From contig DAOVEW010000117.1 in NCBI GenBank assembly GCA_030668755.1, positions 1-5,416 on the forward strand: 5,416 bases of DNA. Reading direction: 5' to 3'. Source of the stretch: Bacillota bacterium. GTDB lineage: Bacteria > Armatimonadota > Hebobacteria > Hebobacterales > Hebobacteraceae. Each line of letters starts with the position of its first letter. Positions within the stretch are counted from its first letter, which is position 1. Positions 1 to 5,416 of this stretch are shown piece by piece. Made by a program: the position numbers and the translations under genes. The notes beneath the pieces were generated by a model. The model ran no database searches. It was not told the origin of the DNA and saw only the letters and a program-made list of their open reading frames with translations.

Positions 1-1
1 T

Positions 2-466
2 ACGCTGAGTCCGATCAACCTGCGGATGTTCCGAATGGTCCTGCATGGGATGAGGCTGCTTCACTTGCTTGGCCCGAGGGTATCTGTCGTTCCTTGGGAC
101 CCTCCGTCAGCAGACGCACCGACGGTACTCGAGGTTTTCCCAGGCGCGACGGTTGCTGCACTTGGCGCAGATTCGAAGCTGTACAAGCGTAGTCGCGAGC
201 CTCGCAAGGCACTTGCTGAAAGGGAGAAGATCCTGGCGAACTTGCAGTCCCAGTCGCGTGAACTCATTGGGCGGCCGCTCGAATTGGGTGTGGACGTCAG
301 TGAGTTGTGCCTCAGGAACCATGATGCCCTCGACTCGGTGGTGGCTTGCGCTACGGCGTGTTGGGCAGGCCGTTCGTGCTCTCGTATGAAGCCACATGCA
401 GACTGGGATCCTATCGAGGGCTGTATTCTAGGCCCTGGTGTCAGGACATCGGTCCGGCCTGACTGA
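2..466 (+). CDS. DUF429 family protein, C-terminal part (5' end outside window)
   Basis: The frame is open from the left edge to TGA at 464-466, giving 154 residues, so the true start lies upstream. The visible part reads like the second half of a DUF429 protein: LRMFRMVLHG near residues 7-16, VVPWDPP near 29-35, LEVFPGA near 43-49, a charged helical stretch rich in R/K/E (about 60-85), then HDALDSVVACATACWAG near 107-123 and a closing EGCILGPGV near 139-147. In this family the DALDA-type helix and the final E-G-x-I-x-G-P segment are conserved. DUF429 proteins are predicted to have an RNase H-like fold and are often described as putative nucleases; no substrate is established. The family assignment comes from remembered motifs, not a search. 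Internal ATGs at 26 and 50 are not likely starts, because family-like sequence extends upstream of them. No terminator with a T-tract follows; a short TCAGG/CCTGA dyad (441-445/458-462) sits over the stop. Confidence 0.75.
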   Translation, partial: TLSPINLRMFRMVLHGMRLLHLLGPRVSVVPWDPPSADAPTVLEVFPGATVAALGADSKLYKRSREPRKALAEREKILANLQSQSRELIGRPLELGVDVSELCLRNHDALDSVVACATACWAGRSCSRMKPHADWDPIEGCILGPGVRTSVRPD

Positions 467-527
467 CCCCAACATGGCTAGCCAGGGCGGCCGGCCTCCG
501 GACGACAAGTTGCTCAGGTGCCGCGGT

Positions 528-567
528 AGTTAACGGCCTGGGCCTGGAGCCCGAAGAGCTGTTAACT
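528..567. repeat. Dyad element with AGTTAAC/GTTAACT arms
   Basis: AGTTAAC at 528-534 is the exact reverse complement of GTTAACT at 561-567. Inside, GGGC (540-543) and GCCC (549-552) can pair around a 5-base loop, offset from the outer arms. The arms contain the palindrome GTTAAC, which occurs again at 771-776 and in the tRNA-Asn anticodon loop region (847-852). It could be an operator-like site, the base of a structured RNA with 577-677, or a remnant of a mobile element. There is no T-run after it, so an intrinsic terminator is unlikely. Confidence 0.35.
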
Positions 568-576
568 GGACACCCC

Positions 577-677
577 CTGTTCAACTGAGAATTCGAGAGT
601 TTGAGAGGCTGAAGTCTGGGGTCCGGGTGTAATCCCAGGGGTTCAGTTCGGGGTCCCGGATTCTCAGATCGGAACAG
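577..677. repeat. Nested inverted repeats, possible structured RNA or miniature element
   Basis: Four pairs of complementary arms nest in order. CTGTTC (577-582) pairs with GAACAG (672-677), CTGAGAAT (585-592) with ATTCTCAG (660-667), CTGAA (609-613) with TTCAG (642-646), and CTGGG (616-620) with CCCAG (634-638). That is 24 paired positions over 101 bases, with small internal loops at both ends and one larger asymmetric bubble (593-608 opposite 647-659). A competing pairing, TCCGGG (622-627) with CCCGGA (655-660), is also possible. The paired arms are seen in the sequence; that it is transcribed, and on which strand, is not shown. Alternatives are a structured non-coding RNA, a transposon end or miniature inverted-repeat element, or chance pairing in GC-rich DNA. 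The two outer pairs are the hardest to explain by chance. Confidence 0.45.
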
Positions 678-809
678 AGAGGCCGGGCGGATTTCGCCGA
701 AGGCTCGAAAATGGCCTACAGACTGGCCGATTCGTGCTTGACGCGAATGACACTCGTGAGGGATGCAGGCGTTAACGGGTGGGTGGCGTGTTTCGGCGGT
801 TTGAGACAG

Positions 810-885
810 TGGCTCCGCGGGCAGGACTCGAACCTGCAACCTAGTGGTTAACAGCCACCCGCTCTGCCGATTGAGCTACCGCGGA
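810..885 (-). tRNA. trnN: tRNA-Asn (anticodon GTT)
   Basis: On the minus strand the full cloverleaf is visible. The acceptor stem is TCCGCGG (885-879) with CCGCGGA (820-814), followed by discriminator G (813) and an encoded CCA (812-810). The D-arm is GCTC...GAGC-like. The anticodon stem GGTGG/CCACT (855-859 with 843-847, one G-U pair at its base) encloses the loop CTGTTAA, with anticodon GTT at 852-850. The T-arm is GCAGG-TTCGAGT-CCTGC. The length is 76 including CCA, normal for class I. All stems pair, so it looks functional. It lies 58 bases downstream of the methyltransferase stop on the same strand but has its own promoter candidate. Confidence 0.97.
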
Positions 886-901
886 GCGTTCGTCCGAGGT
901 T

Positions 902-931
902 ATGTTACCACAAGAGCGCGAGGGGTCACAA
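902..931 (-). promoter_or_regulatory. Candidate sigma-70 type promoter for tRNA-Asn
   Basis: On the minus strand TTGTGA (931-926) is followed after 18 bases by TAACAT (907-902). The -10 is preceded by TGG, which gives an extended -10 (TG-n) arrangement. Each hexamer matches the TTGACA/TATAAT consensus at 4 of 6 positions. Transcription would start near 895, about ten bases before the mature tRNA 5' end at 885, a usual geometry for a tRNA promoter. The site fits in the short gap after the methyltransferase stop codon. The consensus used by this organism is unknown, so this is a prediction. Confidence 0.5.
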
Positions 932-943
932 CACAGCCGCGTG

Positions 944-2347
944 CTAGGTGAGCTTGTCGAGCCACTTCGTCTCGATTTCCCGCAGCCGGGCCGACTGCTC
1001 GCCGGCCATCGTCGGCTCCTTGGGCCGCGCGAGGATCTCTTCGACCTTCCGCGCTGCTCTGTCAACTAGACCGAGTCCCCCGGCGGCGAGCCACCGGTCC
1101 CGCCGTTGTGGTGAGGTGAGATCGCCCACTATCTGCTCTTCCCGGAAGTGCTTCAGCGTGTGGTCGTGCCTGATGAAGTCGCCCGTCTTCGCTCCCTCAC
1201 GGATCACATCCAGCGCAATCGTCTCGGGGGACACCTCGATGCCGCGCTGGGCGCGGAGGAGGGAGGCGGCCATCTCGGCGTCTATCACCGCCTGCTCGGG
1301 GCAAAGGCTGAGCTCGGTCTCGATCTGGCCGATGCCCCAGATGATGTTCACGCCGGCGCGGGCGTGGAGCATTGCTGTGAGCGCCTTCTCGAGCACTGAC
1401 TGCGCGTCGCAGACGGCGTTGTCGCTGCTGATCCAGGAGGCGGATGGGAGGCCGTGGTAGCGGGCGATCTCCGCGCCCGCGGCTGCGATGAGCCCATCCT
1501 GCACCCCGCCGCTCGTCGCTGCGGCGGCGCGCATATCCATCATGTGGGCGAAGCCGAGGTTGAACACTGTCGGGCGGCCCGGCTCGAGCACCTGGAGGAT
1601 GACGGCTCCGGAGAGCGCTTCCGCGTTGGCCTGGGCCAGCAGGCCGGCGAGTGTGATGGGAGCAGTTCCGCCCGCGAGGGGCTCTGAGTTCACCATCATG
1701 GGCAGGCCGCGCCCCGAGGTGCGCACGAAAAGCTCCAGTGCGGCGCTCGTCCAGTGAAACGGATTGACTATGGAGTAGCCGAAGCTGACGATGGGACGCT
1801 CGGCCAGAGGAGTTCCTTCGGCGAGGACCTCCGCCATTTCGATGATGGCGAGAGGGCCGTCGGGGGAGAAGATGACCGGCCGCAGATGCTTGGTGGAGTT
1901 CTCGGCGAGGACGCGGAAGCCGACGAAGTCGCGGACCGGGGGCGGATAGTCCGCCAGGCTGGTGCCGACAACACCGTGGACGTTCTCAAGCGCATCGAGG
2001 AGGTGCGTGAACTCCGCAAGGTCAGCGGACGTCATCTCCGCATGCTCCTGGCCGCGCGTGTAGTGCAGAGCATTCCCACCCCAGAAGACGGTGCCGCCGT
2101 CGGCTCCGACCTCTGCACACCCGCCGCGCCGATCCGCCAACCGGATGTTGCGGGGTGCGCTCTCAATGCACTGCGCAACAAGTGTGCGAGGGAAGCGAAC
2201 CGTGACGCCATCCGCGTCACTCTCTGCCCCCGCAGCGCGCAGCCGCTCGAAGACGTCGGTATGGTCAACCTTGACGCCGACTGTCTCCAGCAGTTCGAGG
2301 CTGGCGTCATGGATCTCGTCGATCTGCTCGCGTGTCAGTAGGTTCAT
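944..2347 (-). CDS. MttB-superfamily (COG5598) corrinoid-dependent methyltransferase, non-pyrrolysine type
   Basis: This is a complete 467-residue protein, the usual length for the trimethylamine methyltransferase (MttB/MtgB) superfamily. It opens with the typical MNLLTREQIDEIHDASLELL-type helix and VGVKV (residues 23-27). It continues through VFWGGNALHY (87-96), MTSADLAEFTHLLDAL (105-120), FVNP-like SIVNPFHW (192-199) and MVNSEPLAGGTAP (218-230). The C-terminal half carries ARYHGLPSAS (295-304), a DNAVCDAQSVLEKA region (309-322), GVNIIWGIGQ (332-341), DFIRHDHTLKHFRE (390-403) and a final RAARKVEEIL helix. Family members move a methyl group from a quaternary or tertiary amine to a corrinoid protein in the cytoplasm. 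True trimethylamine enzymes carry pyrrolysine at an internal TAG. Here no in-frame TAG occurs before the terminal one, and TGA follows five codons after it, so this resembles the glycine-betaine-type branch; the actual substrate is unknown. The start at 2347 is preferred over upstream in-frame ATGs (2371, 2506) because family homology begins there and it has a ribosome binding site. No corrinoid protein, reductive activator or transporter is adjacent. Confidence 0.92.
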   Translation of the reverse strand: MNLLTREQIDEIHDASLELLETVGVKVDHTDVFERLRAAGAESDADGVTVRFPRTLVAQCIESAPRNIRLADRRGGCAEVGADGGTVFWGGNALHYTRGQEHAEMTSADLAEFTHLLDALENVHGVVGTSLADYPPPVRDFVGFRVLAENSTKHLRPVIFSPDGPLAIIEMAEVLAEGTPLAERPIVSFGYSIVNPFHWTSAALELFVRTSGRGLPMMVNSEPLAGGTAPITLAGLLAQANAEALSGAVILQVLEPGRPTVFNLGFAHMMDMRAAAATSGGVQDGLIAAAGAEIARYHGLPSASWISSDNAVCDAQSVLEKALTAMLHARAGVNIIWGIGQIETELSLCPEQAVIDAEMAASLLRAQRGIEVSPETIALDVIREGAKTGDFIRHDHTLKHFREEQIVGDLTSPQRRDRWLAAGGLGLVDRAARKVEEILARPKEPTMAGEQSARLREIETKWLDKLT

Positions 2348-2357
2348 GGCGAAGGGG

Positions 2358-2362
2358 CTCCT
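2358..2362 (-). promoter_or_regulatory. Ribosome binding site fixing the methyltransferase start
   Basis: AGGAG on the minus strand lies 10 bases before the ATG at 2347-2345. The alternative in-frame ATG at 2371 has no comparable purine-rich site, and the farther one at 2506 would add 53 residues without family-like sequence. This supports the shorter, 467-residue reading. Confidence 0.7.
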
Positions 2363-2432
2363 GCAAGACATCTCTGCGTAGGCAATTCGTGCAGCGGTGA
2401 CGGATTCCCTCGCGGCGGGCGGAGCGCACGGC

Positions 2433-2460
2433 GCCTGCCTCGCGCGCATGCGCGGCAGGC
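2433..2460. repeat. GC-rich inverted repeat in the methyltransferase leader
   Basis: GCCTGCC (2433-2439) is the exact reverse complement of GGCAGGC (2454-2460). Between them lies the perfect 10-base palindrome GCGCATGCGC (2444-2453). Transcribed from the minus strand it would be a strong hairpin about 85 bases before the methyltransferase start. No T-run follows, so it is not a standard terminator. It may be an operator, a leader structure that affects expression or stability, or chance in GC-rich DNA. Confidence 0.4.
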
Positions 2461-2697
2461 ATCTGCTCGGAAAGCCGGTGTCGCTGGCGGGCGCAAGAGG
2501 CTGCACCGGCCCGGCAGGGGATCGTGCATAGACGGCCTACGGACGAAAAAAGTGAGGTGTGTCCGAACCCGTACACGGTCCCAGCCAAGTCGGAGCGCGA
2601 CAGCACAGGTCGGGGAAAAGGAGGAAGCCGGGTTTAGCTCCATGGCGTTCAGGGTACCTGGCACTAGAAAGCCATTGCTGGAGTGAGTGGCACGCTC

Positions 2698-3606
2698 ATG
2701 GGACGGGTGCTGCTAGCCGCGTTGGTGTTGCTGGTCGTGGCTGCACTGTTGGGCCTGTACGTCTGGCATGTCCGTTCGCCGGAGCAGTGCCCTGCGATGG
2801 TCGATGTGGTGGAGGGTCGGGCGGAGATCGCTTCGCGCGGTCGCGGGGGCCCAACTCCTCTCTCCGTAGGACAGCCCGCGGGGCCGGGCGACCTGCTTGT
2901 GACGAGCGTAGGCTCTTCAGTCGAGCTGCGGTGGACGGGAGACGCAGCCGGCACTCGCGTCAAGGTCGGGCCCCGCACGCGCTGCCACATCGTCCGTGCA
3001 GTTAGAAGGGGGCGCGACGGAGTATCGGAGACCCGCCTGCGAGTAGACATCGGAAGAATCTGGGTGCGGATACGCGGGCAACTGCCTCCGGGCTCGACCT
3101 TCGAGGTGGAGACGCCGACCTCCACGCTCGCGGTGAGTGGGACGGTGTTCAGCGTAGCAGTGGACGATTCAGAGGCGACCCGCGTCGAGGTGTTCGAGGG
3201 GAGCGTTGCTGTCGTCGGCAAAGACGGCACCAGCGGGACACTCACGGCCAAATCCGTGACGGCGATAACACCCGATCAAGTTGCGCTGGACATCGAGCCA
3301 TTGACCGCCGCCGACCTGGCGGAGTGGGAGAAGCAGACGTCCATGGTTGGGCCTTTCCTTGCCGTGGAGTCCCCGGTCGATGGCGTGCTGGTTGAAACGG
3401 GCTCGTGCATCGTCTCGGGGCGCGTTGAGTCGGGCTCCCAGGTGTTCGTCAACGCCGGTCCGGTTGAGGTCTCCCAAGACGGTAGATTCTCGGTTGCCGT
3501 TGCCCTCGAGGCGGGGGGCAATACCCTGGTGGTAACGGCGCGGGACAGCGGTGGTCGCGAGACAATGGTAGTGCGCACTGTGCCTCGCGCGGCCATCGTT
3601 GACTAA
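2698..3606 (+). CDS. Membrane-anchored FecR-domain protein with C-terminal Ig-like (Glucodextranase_B-like) domain
   Basis: The protein has 302 residues. Residues 4-22 are a hydrophobic segment (LLAALVLLVVAALLGLYVW region) acting as an N-terminal membrane anchor, with the rest outside the cytoplasm. A FecR domain (PF04773 type) spans about 36-190. It has VVEGRAEI (37-44), GDLLVTSVGSSVEL (64-77), GRIWVRI (119-125), STFEVETPTSTLAVSGTVFSV (132-153) and TRVEVFEGSVAV (161-172), matching the family pattern F-E-V-x-T-P...V-x-G-T-x-F-x-V then V-x-V-x-E-G. Residues about 219-295 form a beta-rich module (SPVDGVLVETG, SGRVESGSQVFVNAG, DGRFSVAVALEAGGNTLVVTARD) typical of Ig-like/Glucodextranase_B repeats. 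Classic FecR regulators have a cytoplasmic sigma-binding region before the membrane segment; here only three residues precede it, and no ECF sigma or TonB receptor gene adjoins, so an envelope structural or binding role is more likely than signalling. I chose ATG 2698 (GGAGTGAG upstream at 2680-2687); GTG at 2683 would add five residues but has no clear ribosome binding site. Confidence 0.85.
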   Translation: MGRVLLAALVLLVVAALLGLYVWHVRSPEQCPAMVDVVEGRAEIASRGRGGPTPLSVGQPAGPGDLLVTSVGSSVELRWTGDAAGTRVKVGPRTRCHIVRAVRRGRDGVSETRLRVDIGRIWVRIRGQLPPGSTFEVETPTSTLAVSGTVFSVAVDDSEATRVEVFEGSVAVVGKDGTSGTLTAKSVTAITPDQVALDIEPLTAADLAEWEKQTSMVGPFLAVESPVDGVLVETGSCIVSGRVESGSQVFVNAGPVEVSQDGRFSVAVALEAGGNTLVVTARDSGGRETMVVRTVPRAAIVD

Positions 3607-3868
3607 CAGACGACCAGCCACACAGCAAGCGGTCGGTTGCATGGTGTCTGGGTTTCTGGCAGATGCTCCGGGGCGGTGGTCTTCGGCTCCGCTTGGCTCC
3701 CTCTCCGCGTGATCGGTGTCCCGCGCGTTTCGCGGGCGCCGCGCGCAGAGCGGGCCGCAATACCGGCCACCTTTATCCACTGCACGGCCGTGGCAATCAG
3801 CAGCCTGTTTGCTCGGAGTTGTGAGGCTGCTGGTGGAAGTAGAAAAGGTGTGAGGGAGGCTGCGTGCC
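3607..3868. other. Spacer between FecR-domain gene and glycosyltransferase-like gene, with a small hairpin
   Basis: The 262-base gap holds one clear hairpin: CCCGCG (3720-3725) and CGCGGG (3731-3736) around the loop CGTTT. No T-run follows it, so termination is only possible, not shown. An 80-codon plus-strand frame (3637-3879) crosses the next gene's ribosome binding site and start in another frame. It has no recognisable domain and is arginine/alanine-rich like other chance frames in GC-rich DNA, so I do not call it. No convincing promoter hexamers were found. Confidence 0.5.
3852..3859 (+). promoter_or_regulatory. Strong ribosome binding site for the glycosyltransferase-like gene
   Basis: GAGGGAGG lies 9 bases before the ATG at 3869. 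Spacing and purine content are near ideal, and the site decides the start of a reading frame that otherwise lacks an end within the window. Confidence 0.75.
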
Positions 3869-5416
3869 ATGGACGCTGAGCCTGTCCACAATCCTGTGGC
3901 GCCGGAGATGCCGCAAACGGCGACAGGCCGTGTGTGGTCCGTGCTGGTGCTATACGCACTCGTGCCGCTGACGATAGCGGCGCTGATGGCCTACTACCTG
4001 GTCATATCGCGGCGGGTCGTGGGGGAGATCGGGTTTCCGTTGGACGACTCGTGGATCCACGTGCGATTTGCCCAGAATCTCGCCCGAGGATACGGGTTCT
4101 CGTTCAACCCCGGGCAGCCGGCGAGCACAACCACAGGTGCGCTCTGGACAGTGCTGCTGGCGCTTGGCTATCGTGTGACGGGCGAGTACTTGCTGACGGC
4201 GGCCGCGCTGAATTGGGTCATCTGCTGCCTGTGTGCGCTCGCTGTCTCGAGCCTCGCGCGGACATTCGTGCCGCGACCGGGCTTCGGCGCAGCGGCGGCG
4301 ATCATCTTCGCGGTCACAGCGCCGCTGCCGTGGCTCGCGCTGTCAGGTATGGAGCCTCCGCTCTTCACCCTGGCGACGCTGGCAGGGATATTGCTCCACG
4401 TGCGATTCCGCCGGGAGTGGAGCGTCAAGTCGCTTCTCCCGACCGCGGTCTTCGCCATCGCCGTCTACGCGCGGCCGGAGTGCCTGCTGCTTTTCCCGCT
4501 GGCCATGCTGGATCGGCTGCTGATGGCGTGCCATGAGGAGTGGGGAAAGAAGGCGGCTCTGTCGTGGCTGAAGGGGCTTGCTCTCCACCTCCCTGTTTAC
4601 CTCGCGATTGTCGCCCCGCTGTCCCTGTACAACTACAATGTGGTCGGCCGTCCTCTGCCGAGCTCGTACTACATCAAGGCGTGGAACTACGGCATCACAT
4701 GGGCCCTGGCCACGGGGAACGACAGCCTGCTGATGCGATCCCTGTTTGTGGCGCCCGTCAAAGAGGTGGGCGGTCTGCTCTGGATGTGGGCCGGCAACAA
4801 CGCGGCTCTCATAATCCCATTCCTGGTCGGGTTCGTCTGGATGCTTCGCGGCATGGGACGGCCGGAAGTCGTTCGGCACCGTTCCTATCTCATTCCCCTT
4901 GTGCTGATCGTTCAGCCGGTCGCGTGGGCCGTCTCGACGAACTTCCATCGAGCGCCGTGGTTCCAGGGGCAGCGCTATGTGGCGAATCTCGGGCCGCTTG
5001 AGCTCGTATTGGGCCTGGTCGGCGGTCTGTGGCTGGTGGAGCGGGTGCCGGTTGGGAAGCGGCGGCTTCTGATCGGCCTGGGGCTTGCGCTGGCCGTCAT
5101 CTCAGGGCTCGCCCGACAGCCCTCGCAGGCCAGGCTGTACGCTCAGAACGTGAAGAACATCACTGAGCTGCAGGTCACCACCGCGCGCTGGGTGAAGGGG
5201 CACGTGCCTCAGGATGCGTTGCTGGCCGCCAACGACGTCGGCGCACTCGCCGTCATAACGGGCTGTCGAGTGTTCGACATGATGGGACTGGTGAGCCCGG
5301 AAACGCTCTCCTGCTTGACCCTGGAGAACGCACTGGCGGGCACCTTCCGCAGCTGCCTGCGCGAGAAATGGCTCGCAGCCAAGCCCGACTACCTCGTCGC
5401 CGTAGCGAAGCCTGAG
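3869..5416 (+). CDS. Multi-pass membrane protein, GT-C/GT39-like glycosyltransferase (3' end outside window)
   Basis: The frame is open for 516 codons from ATG 3869 to the right edge with no stop. A short polar N-terminus (1-21) is followed by a membrane helix (about 23-46). The first extracytoplasmic loop then carries FPLDDSWIHVRFAQNLARGYG (57-77), FSFNPGQPASTTTGALW (77-93). Paired acidic residues in this loop (Asp59-Asp60) match the catalytic-loop acid of GT-C enzymes such as GT39/PMT and ArnT. About ten more hydrophobic segments follow (roughly 106-130, 138-158, 163-178, 189-218, 236-254, 312-327, 339-356, 376-391, 400-413), with SGMEPPLFTLA at 159-169 and YARPE at 200-204, both common in this group. 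From about 416 a soluble region contains WVKGHVPQDALLAANDVGALAVITG and FDMMGLVSPE (469-478), also typical of these large membrane proteins. Family members use polyprenyl-phosphate sugars as donors to modify proteins or envelope glycans on the outer face of the membrane; the acceptor here is unknown. The gene follows the FecR-domain gene on the same strand, but with a 262-base gap and its own ribosome binding site. Confidence 0.85.
   Translation, partial: MDAEPVHNPVAPEMPQTATGRVWSVLVLYALVPLTIAALMAYYLVISRRVVGEIGFPLDDSWIHVRFAQNLARGYGFSFNPGQPASTTTGALWTVLLALGYRVTGEYLLTAAALNWVICCLCALAVSSLARTFVPRPGFGAAAAIIFAVTAPLPWLALSGMEPPLFTLATLAGILLHVRFRREWSVKSLLPTAVFAIAVYARPECLLLFPLAMLDRLLMACHEEWGKKAALSWLKGLALHLPVYLAIVAPLSLYNYNVVGRPLPSSYYIKAWNYGITWALATGNDSLLMRSLFVAPVKEVGGLLWMWAGNNAALIIPFLVGFVWMLRGMGRPEVVRHRSYLIPLVLIVQPVAWAVSTNFHRAPWFQGQRYVANLGPLELVLGLVGGLWLVERVPVGKRRLLIGLGLALAVISGLARQPSQARLYAQNVKNITELQVTTARWVKGHVPQDALLAANDVGALAVITGCRVFDMMGLVSPETLSCLTLENALAGTFRSCLREKWLAAKPDYLVAVAKPE

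Larger units (their letters stand above)
467..809. other. Gene-poor spacer between the DUF429 gene and tRNA-Asn
   Basis: No coding frame here is convincing. The only long open frame (minus, 441-839) starts inside the tRNA gene and overlaps the DUF429 3' end. The left part has two perfect 8-base palindromes (GGCTAGCC at 476-483, GGCCGGCC at 489-496) and the dyad elements at 528-567 and 577-677 listed separately. From 678 to 809 I see only a small hairpin, ATTCG/CGAAT at 730-734/744-748, about 60 bases beyond the tRNA 3' end on the minus strand. It has no T-run, so it is not a clear terminator. Confidence 0.6.
2348..2697. other. Divergent intergenic region between methyltransferase and FecR-domain gene
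   Basis: About 350 bases separate two divergent genes, so promoters for both are expected here. I do not see a convincing -35/-10 pair for either. Visible items are the inverted repeat at 2433-2460 (listed separately), a run of six A at 2546-2551, a purine-rich AAAAGGAGGAAG around 2616-2627, and a 14-codon ATG frame at 2642-2686 whose stop overlaps the upstream GTG of the FecR-domain gene. No cobalamin-riboswitch core was recognised on the methyltransferase strand, although its cofactor is a corrinoid. Confidence 0.55.

Noticed and set aside
441..839. 132-codon open frame on the minus strand
   Set aside because: Its start codon lies inside the tRNA-Asn gene (the MQVRVLPAEP start is what a tRNA T-arm gives when translated), it overlaps the DUF429 3' end, and it shows no domain.
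944..946. Terminal TAG of the methyltransferase read as pyrrolysine
   Set aside because: The protein already has its full family length at this TAG, and the frame hits TGA after five more codons. The family's pyrrolysine lies well inside the protein.
1754..2341. 195-codon plus-strand frame opposite the methyltransferase
   Set aside because: It lies wholly antisense to a well-supported gene. Such frames are common opposite GC-rich genes, and it has no recognisable motif or ribosome binding site.
2348..2506. 53-residue N-terminal extension of the methyltransferase to the ATG at 2506
   Set aside because: The extension is arginine/alanine-rich without family resemblance, contains the 2433-2460 inverted repeat, and the ATG at 2347 has a ribosome binding site and begins at the family's usual N-terminus.
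2544..2580. Possible intrinsic terminator on the minus strand (GTGT/ACAC arms before a six-T run at 2551-2546)
   Set aside because: The stem is only about 4 bases, the T-run is separated from it by several bases, and no minus-strand gene ends here.
2348..2697. Cobalamin riboswitch upstream of the corrinoid-dependent methyltransferase
   Set aside because: I looked for the conserved B12-box-like core on the minus strand and did not find it.
2664..3251. 195-codon minus-strand frame opposite the FecR-domain gene
   Set aside because: Serine/threonine-rich antisense shadow of the plus-strand gene, which has clear domains.
3934..4536. 200-codon plus-strand frame and the 4343-4948 minus frame within the membrane-protein gene
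   Set aside because: Both overlap the 516-codon frame that carries membrane helices and the DDSW motif. They are arginine- and glycine-rich shadows with no domains.

Overview
The window is GC-rich bacterial chromosome. The codons are mostly G/C-ending and the one tRNA gene encodes its own CCA. The lineage cannot be fixed from the sequence. An MttB-superfamily methyltransferase, a FecR-domain protein fused to an Ig-like domain, and a large GT-C type membrane protein would suit an uncultured environmental bacterium. That is inference only. No phage, IS, CRISPR or plasmid gene is visible.

Layout, left to right. Bases 2-466 (+) hold the C-terminal half of a DUF429 protein that begins outside the window. 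Bases 467-809 hold no convincing gene, but contain two dyad-symmetric elements. The larger, 577-677, is a nested set of inverted repeats that could fold as one long stem-loop. Bases 810-885 (-) are a complete tRNA-Asn(GTT), with a plausible extended -10 promoter just upstream. Bases 944-2347 (-) encode a complete 467-residue MttB-superfamily (COG5598 type) corrinoid-dependent methyltransferase without an in-frame amber codon, so it is a non-pyrrolysine member. Bases 2348-2697 are a divergent intergenic region. Bases 2698-3606 (+) encode a membrane-anchored FecR-domain protein with a C-terminal Ig-like/Glucodextranase_B-like domain. Bases 3607-3868 are a spacer with a small GC hairpin. Bases 3869-5416 (+) encode a multi-pass membrane protein of the GT39-like/GT-C glycosyltransferase type that runs off the right edge.

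The genes do not form an obvious pathway. The methyltransferase lies apart from any corrinoid protein, reactivase or transporter. The FecR-domain protein has no ECF sigma factor beside it. It and the glycosyltransferase-like protein share a strand and both look like envelope functions, but 262 bases separate them and the second has its own strong ribosome binding site. The genes themselves look like ordinary housekeeping or accessory content. The least explained part is the structured non-coding stretch 528-677.
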